Source: Odobenus rosmarus divergens (taxonomy: Eukaryota > Chordata > Mammalia > Carnivora > Odobenidae). From it: DNA of 64,000 bases. This document shows, one piece after another, positions 23,640-36,800 of the stretch. The DNA lies in NCBI RefSeq assembly GCF_000321225.1, contig NW_004450464.1, positions 875,190 to 939,189 of the forward strand, read 5' to 3'. Below the pieces are notes generated by a model. It searched no databases. It saw only the letters and a list, made by a program, of their open reading frames with translations, and was not told where the DNA came from. How positions within the stretch are numbered: the stretch's first letter is position 1; the number at the start of each line of letters is the position of its first letter. The position numbers and the translations under genes were made by a program.

Positions 23640-25105
23640 CTTTTTTTTAAATTGTTAAAGTATAGTTAACACAGTATAATATTGGTTTCAGGTGTATAAT
23701 ATAGTGATTCAATAATTCCATACATCACCTGGTGCTCATCACAAGTGCCTTCCTTAATTGCCATTTCCCCACCCGCCTCCCCTCTGGTAACCAGGTTTGT
23801 TTTCTATAGTTAAGAGCCTGTTTCTTGGTTTGCCCTTCTCTTTTTTGTTTTCCTTTGCTTATTTGGTATGTTTCTTAAATTACACATATGAGTGAAATCC
23901 TATGGTATTTGTCTTTCTCTGACATACTTCACTTAGCATAATACTCTCTAGCTCCATGCATGTTGTTGCAAATGGCAAGATTTCATTCTTTTTGATGGCT
24001 GCATAATATTCCACTGTGTATATGTATATGTATACATATACATATACACACCACTTTTTTATCCATTCATCAATCGATGGACACTTGGGCTATTTCCATA
24101 ATTTGGTTATTGTAAATAATGCCACTTTAAACCTTGGGGTGCATGTATCACTTTGAATTAGTATTTTTTTATCCTAAATACATGGATCATAGGGTAGTTC
24201 TATTTTTAACTTTTTGAGGAACCTCCATACTGTTTTTTCCAGAGTGGCTGCACCAGTTTGCATTCCCACCAACAGTGCACAAGGGCTGCTTTTTCTCCAC
24301 ATCCTCGCCAACACTTGTTGTTTTTTGTGTTTTTTATTTTAGCCATTCTGACAGCTATGAGGTAGTATCTCATTGTAGTTTTGATTTGCATCTCCCTGAT
24401 GATGAGTGACGTTGAACATCTTTTCATCTCTTCTTTGGAAAATATGTCTATTTCTTTGGAAAAATGCCTATTCATGTCATCTGCCCATTTTTAAATTGGA
24501 TTATTTGGGGGTCTTGTGGTGTTAGGTTTGATAAGTTCTTTATAGATTCTGGTTACTAACCCTTTATCAGACATATCATTTGTGAATATTTTCTCCCATT
24601 GAGCAGGTTGCCTTTTAGTTTTGTTGATTGTTTCCTTCACTGTGCAGAAGCTTTTTATTTTGGTGTAGTCCCAATAGTTTATTTTTGCTTTTGTTCCCCT
24701 TGCCTCAGGAGACCTATCTAGGAAAAAGTTGTGCTTTCTTCAAGGACTTTTATGGTTTCAGGTCTCACATCTCAGGTGTCAGGTCTTTAATCCATTTTGA
24801 GTTTATTTTTGTGTATGGTGAAAGAGAATGGTCGAAGTTTCATTCTTTGCATGGTGCTATCCAGTTTTCTCAATACCATTTGTTGAACAGACTGTCTTTT
24901 TCCCACTGGATATTCTTTCCTGCTTTGTCAAAGATTAATTGGCCATGTAATTATAGAATTCATTGGTTTGCCCCTCTGAGTTTTCTATTCTGTTCTATTG
25001 ATCTACGTGTCTATTTTTATGCCAGTAACATACTGTTCTGGTTACTACAGCTTTGTAATATAACTTGAAGTATGCAATTGTGATGCCTCCAGCTTTGCTT
25101 TTTTT
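23640..25105 (-). mobile_element. Carnivore L1 LINE, 5'-truncated (~1.5 kb)
   Basis: The plus strand is the reverse complement of an L1 3'UTR plus the end of ORF2. It begins with a T-run (the poly(A) tail) at 23641, then 'tatagttaacacagtataatattggtttcaggtgt', 'cttagcataatactctctagctccatgcatgttgttgcaaatgg' and 'ttgtcaaagattaattggccatgtaattatag', ending near 'ccagctttgcttttttta'. No convincing TSD was found. Confidence 0.93.
24206..24475 (-). pseudogene. L1 ORF2 C-terminal remnant
   Basis: An 89-codon open piece of the ORF2 protein (endonuclease/reverse transcriptase) C-terminal region, recognisable by [42 protein letters not shown] and [16 protein letters not shown]. This includes the cysteine-rich segment near the ORF2 end. 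The endonuclease and reverse-transcriptase domains are absent because the element is 5'-truncated. The piece is non-functional. Confidence 0.88.
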
Positions 25106-27024
25106 ATTCCTTAATTCAGTCAAATTTAATATACTCAGTGATGTACTTGAAAGATATATTATCCACTCGACTTGGAGCAGTAATTCATAAGTTAATGGTT
25201 TTTAAAAAAACAAGCAAATAATCATTAGAAATAATTAAATTTTATTTTAACATAAATGCATACACATTTGTCTTTCTTTACATATACCCCTTTACTTTGA
25301 TTATAAGTTACCAGATTACTGTTGTCCACATTCAGAAATTCATTATCTAAAATTTCCAGTTTTATTTCTTTAAAATGACCCAAGAATGTAAAGATACTAA
25401 CAACATAATCAGAATATAGAAACTGTCAGCTGATATTCCTTATCTCAGTGTTTCCCAGTTCTTGCCCAGACCTAGAAACCCTTCTTTTAGTGACTCACTT
25501 TTATTGAGTCTTTTCACAGCATTGAATATGGTTTTCATAGAAACAAAAATAGATCTTCTACTGTATCTAGATACATGGATAGATATGTACATATGTCATG
25601 ATATATAATGAAAGTGTATATTATAAAATCCTAATGAAATGTAACCTTCTTATTTCAGTCTTTGTATCAATACCATAAACAAGTAACTTTATGATTTGTC
25701 CAAACTGATTTCTATTTAAGTCCTTGACATGTTCAACAAATCTGCAAGAACCAAAAGAAGGAAATAAGACAGCAAGGAAAGGACAACACATGAGTTGAAG
25801 CACCATTATTTTTGACCCGTGTCATAATGGGCAATAACAAATATCATATATACAGAAGTAATGTGCTAGGGCCAGCTCATAGAGGTTCATAACAGTCCAT
25901 TCTTAAATTTTCAGAAATTTTGGAAATCAATTACTAAACATAGCCATTATCAAAAATTTAATTATATAAACTTAAAATTAAATAAATCACATTAAAAACA
26001 AAGGCACTAAATACTCCAAACTCATTACTTTCTAATTGCTTTAAGGCATTTTGCTAATATCTATGCTCTCGAGATTGTTTATGTTTGTTACATATTTATT
26101 ATGGAATACCCTATAACAGTGTCCTACTGAGTATCTCTTCCCAATTCTTCTCAGTGATCTCATGTTGGTACCTTGAGGTCAGCCATGGTGGAAGTATTTA
26201 CACCATGGAAACTGGCAAATGCAGCAAATGAAGTCATTGCTTTTTTGGTTTGGGGAGGGGAGGGGTGCCAGATACAGCTATTAAACATTTACCAGCATAC
26301 CACTGTATATAAAGCATAATATATTACTAAAATGTACACTACACACATATTTTTGTCATGTTCTTAAAGTATTGAAAATAATTTTTGGACCATGAACCTT
26401 CAAAATGTACCTGTAGGTCATTTTTAAATGTATTATTCCACTACACTCAAGAAGAAAGAAAAGTACTTTGGCAGGCTCAACGAGAAATCTATAAAACACC
26501 CTGCCTTCCAGTCCAGATTTGACCCATTAATTTAAATTCCATTGATTGTTAAAAATAACTGTCAGCGTATATTTTCAGTTGTTGGATGAGAGACTAAATG
26601 ACTTCTTGGTATATACATATACGTAACTTTTACAAACAGAATGGAGAAAATTCTCATAGGAACAAAATGGGCACAAAATTAAATATAGGAAATAACAGTC
26701 CCCCCCCCCCCCGCCAACCTCAGTCCTCCTATACCAATCACATGTGTTTCTTAGAAAGATACTTTATTTACCTGCTTAAGACTTTTACTGGATTCCAGAG
26801 TTTTATTGGGCTGAGATAACGGGTGGAGAATTGTGCGTACAAAATCTAAATTAGTTTCTGTCAGAACAGAGCTACATTTGGGGAAAAATATAAGAAAGCA
26901 ATCTGGAAGAAAGTATGGTAAGGTAGAAGGCTAGAGTTTTAAGAGATATCAGGGAAAGAAATGTGAGAAATAACTACCACTATGATTTAGGAAGAGAGAT
27001 ATATAAAAGATTTTAAAAGTTAGC
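25106..27024. other. Unique AT-rich stretch
   Basis: No gene was seen. The piece 26130-26300 (with 'gccatggtggaagtatttacaccatggaaactggc') looks like a fragment of an ancient repeat I cannot name. It contains an 8-bp inverted repeat CCATGGTG/CACCATGG at 26183-26208. A C-run sits at 26700-26712. Confidence 0.45.
26700..26712. repeat. Poly-C run
   Basis: A 13-base C homopolymer followed by CGCC. It is prone to sequencing length error. Confidence 0.9.
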
Positions 27025-27240
27025 AGCAGTATATTAATTCTGTAACAGGTACTGTTCTAAGTGGCTTATATGTATGATTTCAACTTGATCCTCAGGACAA
27101 CTGTATAAGATAGTTATATACAAGCCTCTACTTTATAAATGAGAAAACTCTGGAACTTTGAAAATAAGTAGTTTACCTAAGGTTAATCAGCTAAAAAGTG
27201 AATTGTAAGTAACACCCAAGCAATCTGGCCTTCAGCTCAT
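27025..27240 (+). mobile_element. MIR SINE
   Basis: Core landmarks in order are 'aacaggtactgttctaagtggctta', 'ctcaggacaactgtataagatag', 'tttataaatgagaaaactctggaactttg' and 'gtttacctaaggttaatcagct'. It is an old, diverged mammalian-wide tRNA-derived SINE. Confidence 0.75.
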
Positions 27241-28439
27241 TCACTTATGAGATGGTTTAATTATAAGATATGCCTTATAGCCATATCAAAAAATATGTAC
27301 AGAAAACATCAACAAAGATACTTTCTAATTCTTTTTGAATTAAGATCTGTTTCTTTTAATCATGTTAGCACATTTGAACTGAAATTAATGGAGTACAGTT
27401 TTATTCAGATTATAGCAGTAAAATTAAAAGAATCTGAAAACTAATGTCCTGGTTACTGTGACATTCAAATAAAATTAAATATAAAATGGATTGTGCTATT
27501 TAATGTTCTGTGGCTAGAAGATGAAAATTCAAAAAAATTCCTTTTGCAAGGTGCAGTTGTTGTAACTTACAAGTATACAATTTTGCACACCAAAAACCTT
27601 TACAAATGGTCTCATATTCTTTTAACACGGAGTGATAAGAGGAAAACCTGGTAGGCTGGATAAGACTCAAAGAATATAAATTCAAAGTTTATTAAGAACT
27701 TAAAAGAAATAAAGCCTAATGTTTCTATGCATATGCTGTCCTTGGAAAACATCCACTTAAGTTGGTTGTGGCCAAACCTGTGACCTATACTCAAAGGTTT
27801 ATGTGCTGGAAATGCTGGAAATTAATGACATGGATACTCCATTTAAGCATTAGTAGCAAGGTACCAGAAAAACGCCAGAGGTAAAGTAAGAGATGAACCT
27901 GGGCTCAGAAAAAAAGTCAACTTGAAGAATAACAATCTGAGATTGGAATCTTTTACAAAGTCACGCTCTTCACTCCCAAGTCCTGGTAGCCTCTGTCTGC
28001 AAAGGGGAATGATATTTCATCAAATCTAAGACATTATATAAGATACACCATTAGTTCATATAGAGATAATTTTTAAAAATCAGCCAATTAAAATAGCACA
28101 GTGCTTTCTTATGATTTAGAATTATTTCATATTTGTTGAAAAAATAGATTTATATATGTATATAATAAAAAAGGAAAATAAAAATGGTAAAGGAATTACA
28201 GATCTTCACAAGATCTTACTTCTTAGGATAACTTCTGTTTTCCCATAAAATATTGCCCTCTAATGCCATTGAGAACACTGGTGATGCTCCTAAAATATGC
28301 CTCAATATTGTGTTAGGGGTCTTATTCCAAGCTTCTGGCATTCTGTAAGTTTTGATGCTGGTGTTTCTTGATCTTTTACTGATGCTGACAATGGAGAACT
28401 TCAGGTAGCAATCAAGACCTTCTACTATATAGACTAATG
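27241..28439. other. Unique AT-rich stretch
   Basis: No gene or named repeat was recognised. Confidence 0.5.
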
Positions 28440-28725
28440 GTGGCATTTGGGGTTAGGACCTTTGGGAGACTATAAGGTCATGAGGGTGGAGCCCTCATGA
28501 ATGAAACTGGTACCCCTATTAAAACACACCTCAGAGAGCCCCCTTGTCCCTTGCATCATGTGAGAACCCAGCTACAAGATAACCATTCTATGAACCAGAC
28601 ACTAAATCTACCTGTGCCTTGTTCTTGGATTTCCCAGCTTCCAGAACTGTGAGAAATAAATTTCTGCTATGTATAGGCCACCCACCCTCTAGTATTTTTG
28701 TTATAGCAGCCCAAATCTACTATAA
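28440..28725 (+). mobile_element. MST/MLT1-type LTR (ERVL-MaLR)
   Basis: The landmarks are 'ggtcatgagggtggagccctcatgaatgaaac', 'ccttgtcccttgcatcatgtgagaaccc', 'cagcttccagaactgtgagaaataaatttctgct' and the 3' end 'gttatagcagcccaaatctactata'. The GAGAAATAAATTTC carries the LTR poly(A) signal. It is a partial solitary LTR without internal sequence. Confidence 0.85.
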
Positions 28726-29869
28726 CGTCATCCTATTAAGATCTTTAGGTAGTTCATGGTTGAGATATGGAAAGGTTTAGCTTTCCCATCATGCAGGCAG
28801 AAACAACAGCCAAGGTCAAATATGCTCAAGCAATAACACATAATCACTTACACCTGGTCAGAGCCCATTTTAAGATCCATCGATTTTAAGATATATCCCA
28901 ATTTCAGAAAAGTTGAAAGGTGGAAAATATGCAGCTTAGAATTAGTGAAGTTAGGGTTTGAGCTGTTCCATATTATGCTAATTCCTGAGCAATTAGGATT
29001 TTTGACACAGTTTTTTGGTCATTAGAGTGAAACAACTGTTGATTGATTTAACCCGTCTATGTGACTTTTCCTTTCATAAAAATGCCAGCCTTCTTGCCCT
29101 CAAATCCATTGTGTTGGAGTCCCTATATTGCCCTCCATGTGTGAGTCTAAAAAGTTGTAATGTCAGCAGTTTGCCTTCCCAATTTCTCTTCCTTTGGGCA
29201 GAGTTTACTTTGTAAACCCTTCTTCTCTCAGAAAGGGATCTAACATTTTTTTAACCAAGTAGTAAAACACATAATAAAGTACTGTCCAGTTTAAAGTTTA
29301 AGAGTACAAACCCTTATTTCCTTCTCTAAGATCTTGGGACAGAGATGTTTCAGAACTCTTAATTTTCTTTTAATTTCATAGATACCACATATGAACCATA
29401 TCCTATGTAACCCCAGTAGGGTCTAGCGTGGAACCCTGTTATCAAACTTGTTAATATTTTTGCGCTAAAATGTATGAATTGTAATAGGAATAAAGACTAT
29501 ATGTAAATTCAGTCTGGATTTGGCCACCAAATGAGACAGGAGCAGGTAAATTTTGCCACCATGTGAGTTACACAGATCCTTTAGTTTTCCAAGCTAATGG
29601 AACTCAGAATTGCAAATAAGGGGTTGTGGACATAGGTTAAGCGTAAATACTCCAGTTTTTGCATAGAGTTTTAGGGATGGGCTAGAAGGTGAATCATATT
29701 TTAGAAGAATGAGGGAAGTGGCAAGTTTTCTCCATTTCCAAGTAATCACATCATATTTGGAGAAATGGAACACATCCACTCTTGAGGTTGGCCATGTGGC
29801 TCTGAAAACTGGCCTCATTGCATAATCTTCTTCCTCCTTAAATTCCCTCATCTCAGTAAATGGCATCAC
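28726..29869. other. Unique stretch
   Basis: No gene was recognised. The 91-codon minus frame at 29594-29869 has no domain, and its upstream end touches the L2 fragment. Confidence 0.5.
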
Positions 29870-30655
29870 AAACTACCCAATTTCTCAAGCCAAAAACCTT
29901 ACAGTTGTCCTTGATTCCTTTCTCATCTCTCATCATATCAAGAAGTCTTACCAACTCTACTTCTAAAAGTGCCCCTTTGAAGCATATGTTATAGGACATC
30001 CAGTCTTTCCATCTCCACAGCGATCACCTCAATCCAAGCCACATCATGTCTTCTGAATTGAAATAACTTCCTATTTCATGTCCTGTTTTGACTGTCCTCT
30101 CCCAGCAGCCATTGCACACATAATAGCTATGGTGATCTTTAAATTGCAAGTCAGATGTCTCCTTCACCTGTTTAAAAACTCCAAAACTCTTACCATGACC
30201 TGGATCTCTCCACTTCGCACTCTCCTTTCACCTACTGTGCTTTATTTACCCCCATCAGCTTTCTGTTCTGCAAATAAGCAAGTTTCTCCTTTACATTTGC
30301 TGCTTCCTTGGGGATGCAGCTGGGGACACTGAGGCCTGAGACCTTTGCCTCGCTGCCTTCTTCTTGTCCTTTAGTTGTCAGCTCGGATGTCAGTTCCTCA
30401 TTCTGTAATTCCCTGGTTCCTAGTCCAAAGTAGATCTAACCCCTAATCAGTCTCAGTGGATGACCCTGGTTGATTTTCTTTAGGGTACTTACCATTTTGA
30501 AGTTCTCCTGGTGAATTGTTTCTTATTTACTTGGGTGTCTCTGCCTTCTAGACTGTAGGCTCCATACAGGCAAGGACGGTTCACCATTGTTACTCCACTG
30601 CCCCAGACTATTGCCTGGCATATAGCAAAGGTTCTTTAAATATATTTCAAATGAA
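29870..30655 (+). mobile_element. L2 LINE 3' region, long copy
   Basis: About 785 bases follow the L2 consensus: 'ttgtccttgattcctttctcatctctcatcat', 'tccaagccacatcatg', 'attgcacacataatagctatggtgatctttaaa', 'cttcacctgtttaaaaactccaaaactcttaccatgacc' and the terminal 'gactgtaggctccatacaggcaaggac' with 'ctggcatatagcaaaggttctttaaatatat'. L2 is an ancient CR1-clade element shared by all mammals. The coding portion is decayed. Confidence 0.85.
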
Positions 30656-30874
30656 TGTATAAAAGTCAAATAATTGATAGTCTAACATGATAATTCTGTT
30701 ATTGCCATCAATCAGATTATTGATGTCTTTAGTTCACACAAATTGGAGTAGACTATGGACATTTCAAAGAATGGTGATACGTCCAGAGTACCAGAGCATG
30801 GGGATATTTTTAGTTAATTTGATATTTTTGCCACCTAAATCACTACTATGGGTCTATAACTAGGGTTACATTTA

Positions 30875-31030
30875 ATGAATGCTTTCTATGAGACATAATG
30901 CTGTAGGACTTATATATATAAAACATCATTTTAACTTTCTATGAACTGAAAAATTTAAGTGACTTGTCCAGTGTCTCATATCGATGTTGCACTAGGCTTG
31001 AATCCCAGATTCCTCAGAGCACAAACCTGA
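30875..31030 (+). mobile_element. MIR SINE, diverged
   Basis: Weak but ordered core similarity: 'ttaagtgacttgtccagtgtctcatat' corresponds to the 'taagtaacttgcccaaggtcacaca' core, followed by 'gcttgaatcccagattcctcagag'. Confidence 0.6.
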
Positions 31031-31369
31031 GGAAATGAATGTAATCACTCAATTTATATTGAAAGAAATTTAACTTTCTTTCAATGATTCAAATGCAATT
31101 ATGAAAATATTACTATTCTGTAGCACAATGAAAAAATGGTTATTTGAACTGTAGGAGTTTTAAAGAATGTGAAGATAGAAGAGTTTCATAATTCTTTATA
31201 CTTGAAAGGTTATCGTCTCTGTGGAAAAAGCCTAAGAGAACCACCAAGTTTATTTTCTCTTAATGCTTATAGAAGATACAAAAAAATTAAGAAATGCTTT
31301 GATGAAAATCACCTGGTTTGTAAGGCTATCCTTTTAACAAGAAGACCAAAATTCTTGCTTCCCTTATGT

Positions 31370-33201
31370 TTTTTTTTATTCCAGTATATTTAACATACAG
31401 TGTTAAATTAGTTTCAGGTGTACATTATAGTGATTCAATGATTCTATACATTGCTCAGTGCTTATAATGACAAATGTACTCTTTAATCCCCATCACCTAT
31501 TTCACCTATCCCCACAACCCACCTCCTGTCTGATAACCATCAGTTTGTTCTCTATATTTAAGGGTCTGTTTCTTGATTTGTCTCTGTCTCTCTTTTTTCC
31601 CTTTGTTTTGTTTCTTAAACCACACATAAGAATGAAATCATATGGTTTGTCTTTCTCTGACTGACTTTATTTATCCTCTTAGCCTTATACTCCTTAGATC
31701 CATCCATGTTTTTGCAAATGGGAAGATTTCATTCTTTTTTATGGCTGCATAATATTCCATTCTATATATACCACTTCTTTATTCATCTATGGATGGGCAC
31801 ATGATCTGCTTCTGTAATTTGGCTACTGTAAATAATGCTACAGTAAACATAGTGGTGCATATAGCCTTTCGAATTAGTGTTTTAATGTTTTTTTGGATAA
31901 ATACCAAGTAGTGAGATTACTGCATCACATGGCAGTTATATTTTTCAATTTTGAGGAACCTCCATACTGTTTTCCAGAGTGGCTGCAGCAGTTTGCATTC
32001 CAGTTTCATTCTTTTGCATGTAGCTCTCCAGTTTTCCCTACATCATTTGTTGAAGAGACTTTTTCCTATTGCATATCCTTACCCTTTTTGTCAAAGATTA
32101 ATTTACCATATAATCGTGGGTTTGTTTCTGGGCTCTCTATGTTTTTTGATCCATGTGTCTCTTTTTGTGCCAATACCACACTGTTTTGATTACTACGGCT
32201 GTGTAGTCCAACTTGAAATCTTGAATTGTGCTCCCTCCACGTTTATTTTTCCTTTTCAAGAGTCCTTTGGCTATCTGGGGTCCTTTGTAGTTTCATACAA
32301 ATTTTAGAATTGTTTGTTCTAGTTCTGTGAAAAATGCTGTTGGTATTTTGATAAAGATTGAATTAAGTCTATAGATTTCTTTGGTAGTATGAACATTTTA
32401 ACAGTATCTGTTTTTCTAATCCATGAGCATGGAGTATCTTTCCATTTGTTTGTGTCATCTTTAGTTTCTTTCATCAATATTTTATATTTTTTCAGAATAT
32501 AAGTCTTTCACCTTCTTAGTTAAGTTTATTCCTAGATATTTTATTATTTTTGTTGTAATTATAAATGGGATTGATTCTTTAATTTCTTTTTCTTGGCCCC
32601 ATTATTGGTGTATACAAATGCAACAGATTTCTGTACCTTGATTTTGATCCTGTGACTTTACTGAATTCATTTCTAGCAGTTTTTTGGTGGAGTCTTTCAG
32701 GTTTTCTATATAGAGTATCATGTCATCTGCAAATGGTCAAAGTTTTTCTTCTTCCTTGCTGATTTCGATGCCTTTTGTTTCTGTTTGTTGTCCGATTGCT
32801 GTGGCTAGGACTTCCAGTACTATGTTGAATAAAAGTAGTGAGAATGGATATCCCTGTCTTTTTCCTGACTGTAGAAGAAAAGCTCTCAGTATTTCCCTAT
32901 TTAGGATGATAATAGCTGTGGGTTTTTCATATATGGCCTTTATTATGTTGAGGTATGCTCCCTCTAAACCTACTTTGTTGAGGGTTTTTTATCATAAATA
33001 GATGTTATACTTTGTCAAATGATTTTTCTGCATCTGTTGAAATGATCTTCTGGTTTTTACACTTTCTCTTATTGATGTGATGTATCATGTTGATTGATTT
33101 GTGAATATTGAACCACCCTTGAATCCCTAGAATAAATCCCACTTGATCGTGGTGAATGATTTTTTTTTCAAGAACTGCTAGATTCAGTTTGCTAGGATTT
33201 T
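31370..33201 (-). mobile_element. Older host L1, 3' part (split by younger L1)
   Basis: Reverse complement of the 3'UTR and ORF2 3' part of an older L1: 'ttccagtatatttaacatacagtgttaaattagtttcagg', 'catgtttttgcaaatgggaagatttcattc' and, further in, the reverse-transcriptase region. The open piece 33208-33005 (67 codons, with [32 protein letters not shown]) belongs to the RT fingers/palm area. It stops at the TSD of the younger insertion (33186-33201), and the same sequence resumes at 39370. Compared with the copy at 23640-25105, about 570 bases are missing at a junction near 32001. Confidence 0.93.
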
Positions 33202-33449
33202 TTTTCACTTTATTTTTTTAACTTATTATTTTATTTTATTTTATTTTATTATGTTAGTCATCATATAATACATCACAGTTTTCCATGCAGTGATCCACAA
33301 TTCATTGTTTTCATACAATACCCCGTGCTCCATGCGGTACATGCCCTTCTTAATAGCTATCACTGGGCTAACCCATTCCCCCCACCCCCCTCCCCTTTAA
33401 AACCCTCAGTTTGTTTCTCAAGAGTCCATAGTCTCTCATGGTTTGTCTC

Positions 33450-33880
33450 NNNNNNNNNNNNNNNNNNNNNNNNNNNNNNNNNNNNNNNNNNNNNNNNNNN
33501 NNNNNNNNNNNNNNNNNNNNNNNNNNNNNNNNNNNNNNNNNNNNNNNNNNNNNNNNNNNNNNNNNNNNNNNNNNNNNNNNNNNNNNNNNNNNNNNNNNNN
33601 NNNNNNNNNNNNNNNNNNNNNNNNNNNNNNNNNNNNNNNNNNNNNNNNNNNNNNNNNNNNNNNNNNNNNNNNNNNNNNNNNNNNNNNNNNNNNNNNNNNN
33701 NNNNNNNNNNNNNNNNNNNNNNNNNNNNNNNNNNNNNNNNNNNNNNNNNNNNNNNNNNNNNNNNNNNNNNNNNNNNNNNNNNNNNNNNNNNNNNNNNNNN
33801 NNNNNNNNNNNNNNNNNNNNNNNNNNNNNNNNNNNNNNNNNNNNNNNNNNNNNNNNNNNNNNNNNNNNNNNNNNNNNNNN
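33450..33880. other. Assembly gap (431 N)
   Basis: 431 undetermined bases lie inside the younger L1, covering the end of ORF2 and part of the 3'UTR. In other L1 copies this interval includes simple-sequence and poly(T)-rich stretches, which probably caused the break. Long 'open frames' that cross it are artefacts. Confidence 0.99.
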
Positions 33881-36800
33881 AACAGTATAAGAGGGTTCCC
33901 CTTTCTCCACAACCTCTCCAACATCTGTTGTTTCTTGCCTTGTCAATTTTTGCCATTCTAACTGGTGTAAGGTAATATCTCACTGTGGTTTTGATTTGAA
34001 TTTCCCTGATGGCTAATGATGATGAACGTTTTTTCATGTGTCTGTTAGCCATTTGTATGTCTTCTTTTGAGAAGTGTCTATTCATGTCTTCTGCCCATTT
34101 TTTGACTTGGTTATTTGTTTTTTGCGTGTTGAGTTTGAGTTCTTTATAGATCTTGGAAATCAGCGCCTTGTCGGTAGTGTCATTTGCAAATATCTTCTTC
34201 CATTCTGTGGGTTGCCTCTTTGTTTTATTGACTGTTTCCTTTGCTGTGCAGAAGCTTTTTATCTTGATGCAAAAGTTCATTTTTGCTTTTGTTTCACTAG
34301 TCTTTGGAGACGTATCTTGAAAGAAGTTACTGTGGCCGATGTCAAAGAGGTTACTACCTCTGTTCTCCTGTAGGATTTTGCTGGGTAAGAATCCATCCAA
34401 AGGATGGAAGGAATCCAGAATCTCACACTGAGGTCTTTTATCCATTTTGAGTTTATCTTTGTGTATGGTGTTAGAGAATGTTCAAGTTTCATTCTTATGT
34501 ATATAGTTGTCCAATTTTCCAGCACCATTTATTGAAAAGACTGTCATTTTTCCATTGCATATTTTTTCCTGCTTTGTCGAAGATTAGTTGACCATAGAGT
34601 TAAGGGTCCATATCTGGGCTCTCTATTCTGTTCCATTGGTCTATATGTCTGTTTTTGTGCTAGTACCATGCTGTCTTGGTGAGCACTGCTTTGTAATATA
34701 GCTTGAAATAAGGCAACATGATGCCCCCAGCTTTGTTTTTCTTTTTCAACATCTCCTTGGTGATTCGGGGTCTTTTCTGATTCCATACAAATTTTAGGAT
34801 TGTTTGTTCCAGCACTTTGAATGATGTCATTGGAATTTTGATTGGGATGGCATTGAAGGTATAGATTGCTCTGGGTAGCATAGACATTTTAACAATGTTT
34901 ATTCTTCCAATCGATGAGCATGGAATGTTTTTCCATCTTTTTGTGTCTTCTTCAATTTCTTTCATGAGTGTCTGTAATTCCTAGAGTATAGATCCTTTAC
35001 CTCTTTGGTTAGGTTTATTCCGAGGTATCTTATGGTTTTTGGTGCTATTGTAAATGGAATCGTTTCTCTAATTTCTCTTTCTACAGTTACATTGTTAGTG
35101 TATAAAAAAGCAACTGATTTCTGTGCATTGATTTTGTCCTGCCACATTACTGAATTGTTATATGAGTTCTAGTAATTTGGGGGTGGAGTCTTTTGGATTC
35201 TCCACATAAAGTATCATGTCATCTGCGAAAAGAGAGAGTTTGACTTCTTCTTTGCCAATTTGAATACCTTTTATTTCTTTTTGTTGTCTGATTGCTGTTA
35301 CTAGGACTTCTAGTACTATGTTGAACAATAGTGGCGAGAGTGGGCATCCTTGATGTATTCCTGATCTTAAGGGAAATGCTCTCATCTTTTCCCCATTGAG
35401 TATGATAGTCGCTGTGGGTTTTTCATTGTTGGATTTTATGAACTTGAGGAATATTCCCTCTATCCCTATACTCTGAAGAGTTTTAATCAGGAAGGGATGC
35501 TATATTTTGTCAAATGCTTTTTCTGCATAAATTGAGAGGCCCATATGGTTCTTCTCTCTCCTCTTATTAATATGTTCTATCACATTGATAGATTTGTGAA
35601 TGTTGAACCACCCTTGCATCCGGGGGATAAATCCCACTTGGTCATGGTGGATAATCCTTTTAATATGTTGTTGGATCCTATTAGCTAGGATTTTGTTGAG
35701 AATTTTGGAATCCATATTCATCAGGGGTATCAGTCAGACATTCTCCTTTTTGGTGGGGTCTTTGCCTGGTATGGGGATTAACGTAATGCTGGCCTCATAG
35801 AATGAGTCTGGAAGCTTTCCTTCTGTTTCTGTTTTTTGAAACAGCTTCAGGAAAATAGGTATTTCTTCTTTGAATGTTTGGTAGAATTCCCCAGGGAATC
35901 CATCAGGCCCTGGACTCCTGTTTTTTGGGAGGTTTTTGATCACTGCTTCAATCTTGTTACTGGTTATTGGCCTTTGTTACTGGTTATTTAGGTTGTCAAT
36001 TTCTTCCTGTTTCAGTCTTGGCAGTTTATAGGTTTCCAGGAACGCATCCATTTCTTACAGGCTGCTTAATTTATTGGCATATAGTTGTTGATAATAATTT
36101 CTTTTTTTTTTAGGATTTTATTTATTTGAGAGAGAGAGAGCACATGAGAGGGGGGAGGGTCAGAGGGCGAAGTAGACTCCCTGCTGAGCTGGGAGCCCGA
36201 TGCGGGACTCGATCCAGGGACTCCAGTATCATGACCTGAGCTGAAGGCAGTCACCTAACTAACTGAGCCACCCAGGCACCCTAGTTGTTGATAATAATTT
36301 CTAATAATTATTTCTATTTCCTTGGTGTTAGTCGTGATCTCTCCCATTTCATCCATAATTTTATTAATTTGGGTCCTTTCTCTTTTCTTTTGGATAAGTC
36401 TGGCCACAGGTTTATCGATCTTACTAATTCTTTCAAAGAACCAGCTTCTAGTTTCATTGATCTGATCTACTGTGTTTCTGGTTTCTAATTCATTGATCTC
36501 TGCTCTGATCTTAATTATTTCTCTTCTAATGTGTGACTTAGGCATTGTTTGTTGCTTTTTCTCTAGTTCTTTAAGGTGTAAAGTTAGTTCGTGAATTCGG
36601 GATTTTTCTATTTTTTGAGTGAGGCTTGGATGGCTATGTATTTCCCCCTTAGGACCGCCTTTGCAGTATCCCATAGGTTTTGGACTGATGTGTTTTCGTT
36701 CTCATTGGTTTCCATGAATTGTTTCAAGTTCTTCTTTGATTTCCTGGTTGACCCAAACATTCTTGAGCAGAGTGGTCTTTAGCTTCCAAGTGTTTGAATT

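Noticed and set aside
26183..26208. Hairpin CCATGGTG/CACCATGG as a regulatory or small-RNA structure
   Set aside because: Stem of only 8 bases in what looks like an ancient repeat fragment; expected by chance at this scale.
33325..34445. Long open frames (150-361 codons) spanning 33325-34445 on both strands
   Set aside because: They cross the N run at 33450-33880, which translates without stops. Only the part right of the gap on the minus strand is real, and it is an L1 ORF2 remnant.
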